A stretch of 64,000 nucleotides of DNA. Origin: an uncultured Thermofilaceae archaeon (GTDB lineage Archaea; Thermoproteota; Thermoprotei; Thermofilales; Thermofilaceae). Location of the stretch: assembly GCA_938036345.1 (NCBI GenBank), contig CALHPJ010000018.1:1-64000 (forward strand). The letters run 5' to 3'. Below are positions 61,452 through 64,000 of the stretch, piece by piece (the stretch's first letter is position 1; every line of letters starts with the position of its first letter). The notes beneath the pieces were generated by a model, which was given only the letters and a program-made list of their open reading frames with translations, had not been told where the DNA came from and did not search any database. The position numbers and the translations under genes are program-made.

Positions 61452-62825
61452 TTAAAATAATAAATATCCCTCTGTAACAATTACCGCCAAGTAAAAGTCA
61501 TTCACATTTGTTCCCGTCGGGCCCGTGATTATATGCCCGCCTATGGATTTAAAGAACCCGTAGCTATCATTGTTGCCTAGGAAATCGGCTGGTTTAAGCC
61601 CCAGTTTAACTGATTTTTCCACGGTTTTTCCGTCGACTACCGCACCCGCGACATCCGTTGGGCCATCAATCCCATCGCTCCCCATTGCAGCGATGGCTAT
61701 TCCCTCTTCACCAGCTATCTGGATCGCGGCAGAGAGCGCGAATTCCTGGTTTCTGCCACCCTTACCCCCTCCCCTAACTGTTACTGTGGTCTCTCCCCCG
61801 CATAAAATGACGGCCGGCGGGGGGATGGGTATTGAACTGCGTTTAACTTCCAACGCTACTGCGGTTAAGAATTTAGCTGCCTCTCTTGCCTCACCCTGCA
61901 ACATGCTAGTAAGAATTAACGAGTTCAATCCCATACGCTTAGCGTAGGCGTCCATAGCTCGAAGTGCAGTGAGGTTGCTCCCTATTAACACGTTGTGCAC
62001 CTGCCCAAAGCAGGGGTCACCGGGTTTTGGCGTCTCAGGGAGCTTCCCGTCTACTCCACTTTCGATAAGCTCGCGAATTTTAAAGGGCACTTTACCTAGT
62101 ATTCCGTAGTGTTCCAACACTGTTCGAGCATCCATAAAAGTGGTAGGATCGGGAACTGTGGGGCCTGAAGCAATTATGTCCAATTTATCTCCTACAACAT
62201 CTGAAATCACTAATGAGAGCACTGGGGAGGGGCTTGCAGCAGCCGCTAACCGCCCTCCCTTCAGCAGCGATAGGTGTTTTCTAACAGTGTTAACTTCTGC
62301 GATTGTTGCGCCTGACTTTAGAAGTAAGTCGGTTACGGTACTCAGGTCTTCTAGCGAGAGTCCGGGGATTGGGACCTCCATTAGAGCTGAGCCGCCGCCC
62401 GAAATGAGCACAAGTAGCGGTTTCCCTTCCTCTTTTGCTTTGCGAGCTAGCTTCAAGGCTAGCATTCCTGCCTTCACACTCCCCTCGTCAGGGTACGGGT
62501 GCCCGGCCTCCACCTGCTCTATCCTAGTGAGCTCGGCTATCGGTGCGCCTCGCGGCAGGGCAGCTACACCGCCTCTCACTAGGTCGCCAGCAAGCTGTTC
62601 AACAGCTTCAGCCATTCTGCCCGCTGCTTTGCCAAGAGCTACAACGTAGAAGCCCCTTCCAACATCCACTATGCAGTCGTTGTCTGCCATAAGGTTATGT
62701 CCAACTAACTTAATTTTTTCTAAAACTAAACGTTTAGGATCGACGGCCCTGATACCTTCTAACAGCAGAGTCATCGCTATTTTACGTGCTAGCTTGTTCC
62801 GGTCATTCACTAAGTTTTTATTCAT
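61452..62825 (-). CDS. gck: Glycerate 2-kinase (MOFRL family)
   Basis: A 457-residue kinase making 2-phosphoglycerate from D-glycerate, as in the archaeal non-phosphorylative Entner-Doudoroff route. It has an N-terminal GckA domain with ALGKAAGRMAEA, VLISGGGSALM and NTVRKHLS, and a C-terminal MOFRL domain with GGETTVTVRGGGKGGRNQE and GSDGIDGPTDVAG. Single gene, AT-rich flanks. Confidence 0.93.
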   Translation of the reverse strand: MNKNLVNDRNKLARKIAMTLLLEGIRAVDPKRLVLEKIKLVGHNLMADNDCIVDVGRGFYVVALGKAAGRMAEAVEQLAGDLVRGGVAALPRGAPIAELTRIEQVEAGHPYPDEGSVKAGMLALKLARKAKEEGKPLLVLISGGGSALMEVPIPGLSLEDLSTVTDLLLKSGATIAEVNTVRKHLSLLKGGRLAAAASPSPVLSLVISDVVGDKLDIIASGPTVPDPTTFMDARTVLEHYGILGKVPFKIRELIESGVDGKLPETPKPGDPCFGQVHNVLIGSNLTALRAMDAYAKRMGLNSLILTSMLQGEAREAAKFLTAVALEVKRSSIPIPPPAVILCGGETTVTVRGGGKGGRNQEFALSAAIQIAGEEGIAIAAMGSDGIDGPTDVAGAVVDGKTVEKSVKLGLKPADFLGNNDSYGFFKSIGGHIITGPTGTNVNDFYLAVIVTEGYLLF

Positions 62826-62918
62826 ACCTCAAATTTTATCCAAAAATATCCTATAAAAACTCCCTCGCCTCGGCTTTTATAGGCGTAACAATTTAAGGAG
62901 GTGCAACATTGATAATTC

Positions 62919-63563
62919 ATGGGCCAGGTAGAATTTCGCGGAGTCAGAATTACTCGCCTGAACCATGCGGCGTTTAAGCTTGAAGGCGATGGAAAGGTAA
63001 TCTACATCGATCCCTTTCAGTTAGCTTCCTCTCCCAAAGACGGGGACATCGTCGTATGCACTCATGACCACTACGATCATTGCAGCATTGAAGACATTCG
63101 GAAAGTCATTAAGCCGAATGGAATTGTCATCGCATCCGTAAACTGCGGATCTAAGCTAAAAGTCCTGAGGAACGAGGTTAAACTGCTGAATCCCCACGAT
63201 CAGCTCAGCATCGACCATATAACAGTGACCGCTGTGCCAGCATACAACGTTGGAAAACGCTACCACCCTAAAGATTACAAAGGTATTGGCGTTATCATCG
63301 AAGTGGCTGGTGTGCGAATTTACCACGCCGGGGATACCGATCTGATTCCTGAGATGGATAACCTTAGCGGTAAAGTTGAGGTAGCCCTAGTACCGGTGAG
63401 TGGGGTATACGTGATGGACGTTGAGGAGGCGATAGAAGCCGTTAAACGGATACGCCCAGCTCTTGCTATACCGATGCACTACGGAGCCATCGTAGGGGAG
63501 CCTCGACACGCTGAGAGATTTCGCCAAGGGTTGCAAGGTATCTGCGACGTCGCAGTTATTTGA
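62919..63563 (+). CDS. Metallo-beta-lactamase fold hydrolase (UPF0173-like)
   Basis: A 214-residue protein with the metal motif CTHDHYDHC, HAGDTDL and the terminal PMHYGAIVG, typical of small archaeal members of unknown substrate. AAGGAGGTG lies at 62895-62903, farther from the ATG than usual (15 bases), but no better start is in frame. Confidence 0.88.
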   Translation: MGQVEFRGVRITRLNHAAFKLEGDGKVIYIDPFQLASSPKDGDIVVCTHDHYDHCSIEDIRKVIKPNGIVIASVNCGSKLKVLRNEVKLLNPHDQLSIDHITVTAVPAYNVGKRYHPKDYKGIGVIIEVAGVRIYHAGDTDLIPEMDNLSGKVEVALVPVSGVYVMDVEEAIEAVKRIRPALAIPMHYGAIVGEPRHAERFRQGLQGICDVAVI

Positions 63564-63646
63564 GACGACTGCAGCATAATAAATAAAAAACCATGCTGAC
63601 TGTTACGTGAGCTGTGACGAAGGTCTGGAGCGCCGAGCTGTTGGCT

Positions 63647-63820
63647 ATGAGGATAACCAACGTCTCGGATAACCAGCAAACGGTTCGTGTATCTGTTCGA
63701 ATACCCAGCGAACAATACAAAGCGTTAAGAACCCTCGTAGATGAAGGGATCTATCCCTCAGTGTCGGACGCTATTAGGGAGGCAATAGCAAGGCTCGTGA
63801 AAGAATGCTCGGCTCCTTAA
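63647..63820 (+). CDS. Ribbon-helix-helix (CopG-like) regulator
   Basis: A 57-residue protein: beta strand TVRVSVRIPSEQYKAL followed by two helices (LVDEGIYPSVSDAIREAIARLVKEC), the RHH fold that binds DNA as a dimer. A GTG at 63614 adds 11 residues and is possible. No toxin gene is visible beside it. Confidence 0.75.
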   Translation: MRITNVSDNQQTVRVSVRIPSEQYKALRTLVDEGIYPSVSDAIREAIARLVKECSAP

Positions 63821-63835
63821 GCACTCAAAGGGGCT

Positions 63836-64000
63836 CTACACATAAAACGGTGGCATCTCTTTTCTGCTTTTCTCGGCTTCCTTAAGCATGGCCGCTATTT
63901 CGGCCTCTCTTGCCTTTATCTCCTCTATCAGTCTATCCAAGTTACTCGTATTTATTTCGAAACGAAAAAGCTTAGCTAGAGCTAGAACCACTCGCTTGGC
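63836..64000 (-). CDS. C-terminal end of a PAC2-like protein (proteasome assembly chaperone family)
   Basis: The last 54 residues of a minus-strand gene whose start lies beyond the window: VLALAKLFRFEINTSNLDRL then a charged helix EEIKAREAEIAAMLKEAEKS. Length, helix pattern and ending resemble archaeal PAC2 (COG1938) proteins. The assignment rests only on this tail. Confidence 0.55.
   Translation of the reverse strand, partial: AKRVVLALAKLFRFEINTSNLDRLIEEIKAREAEIAAMLKEAEKSRKEMPPFYV

Noticed and set aside
1-64000. CRISPR array, prophage or complete insertion sequence
   Set aside because: No regularly spaced repeats, cas genes, structural phage genes or intact transposase with ends were seen; only a decayed TnpB remains.

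Overview
The window reads as a gene-dense chromosome segment from a thermophilic archaeon of the Thermoproteota (Crenarchaeota-like, TACK) group. The evidence is: archaeal versions of ribosomal proteins L15e, S26e, S19e, L39e, L31e and L21e; RNA polymerase subunit F (Rpb4); aIF5A, aIF6, SRP54, Sec61-beta, Pelota and Pus10; a PIN-ATPase-KH protein (PINA type); a crenarchaeal OB-fold SSB; a proteasome beta paralog of the Thr1-less crenarchaeal type; glycerol-1-phosphate dehydrogenase and a geranylgeranyl reductase for ether lipids; TATA boxes about 25-29 bp upstream of many starts; frequent GTG and TTG starts; and two tRNA genes with introns. Genus cannot be fixed from the sequence alone.

Layout. 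1-9 kb: end of an ABC ATPase, SWIM protein, dUTPase/dCTP deaminase family protein, AspRS, M24 peptidase, DUF99, MtnA, several unknowns, and a CoA-disulfide-reductase-like flavoprotein that lacks its cysteine. 9-13 kb: YchF-type GTPase, ECF transporter module (A1-A2-T), a 32-bp palindrome, SerA-like dehydrogenase. 13-19 kb: the front of the archaeal exosome/proteasome superoperon (L15e, COG1325, Rnp3, Rnp2, PsmA), then a PP-loop/ferredoxin fusion instead of the usual SBDS-Rrp4-Rrp41 genes. 19-31 kb: S26e, TrmY, PINA, a THUMP methyltransferase, S19e-PDCD5-L39e-L31e-aIF6, an ArsR-NrdD-like fusion, geranylgeranyl reductase, DUF59, FKBP and Pelota. 31-33.6 kb: tRNA-Leu with intron, aIF5A, a C/D-box sRNA candidate, and a decayed TnpB gene with long perfect palindromes. 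33.6-39.4 kb: a hybrid hydrogenase operon. 39-49 kb: MFS transporter, membrane protein, UroD-like protein, TyrRS, DUF655, RpoF, L21e, Pus10, TrmY-like protein, SRP54, SecG and ZPR1. 49.3-50.2 kb: a nearly 1-kb gene-poor stretch ending in tRNA-Asn with a D-arm intron. 50.5-64 kb: FBP aldolase/phosphatase, tRNA-splicing endonuclease, HerA-like ATPase, PhoU-like protein, PolB, PsmB, NOG1-like GTPase, EgsA, TatD, SSB, glycerate kinase, a metal-dependent hydrolase, a ribbon-helix-helix protein and the end of a PAC2 protein.

Most striking is the operon at 33624-39350. It encodes HydC/NuoE- and HydB/NuoF-like subunits, a complete [NiFe]-hydrogenase large subunit, and two chimeric proteins. One joins the NuoG/HydA-type 2Fe-2S and His-Cys cluster domain to the C-terminal cluster domain of a [NiFe] small subunit. 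The other joins the N-terminal (proximal-cluster) domain of the small subunit to a 2x[4Fe-4S] ferredoxin and a shortened [FeFe]-hydrogenase-like domain that has lost one of the four H-cluster cysteine positions. The [NiFe] small subunit is thus split, and each half is fused to a different part of a HydA-like protein. I recall fused [FeFe]/[NiFe] hybrid hydrogenases being reported in archaea in 2024, so the class is probably known. The split arrangement and the predicted loss of the H-cluster are what deserve checking.
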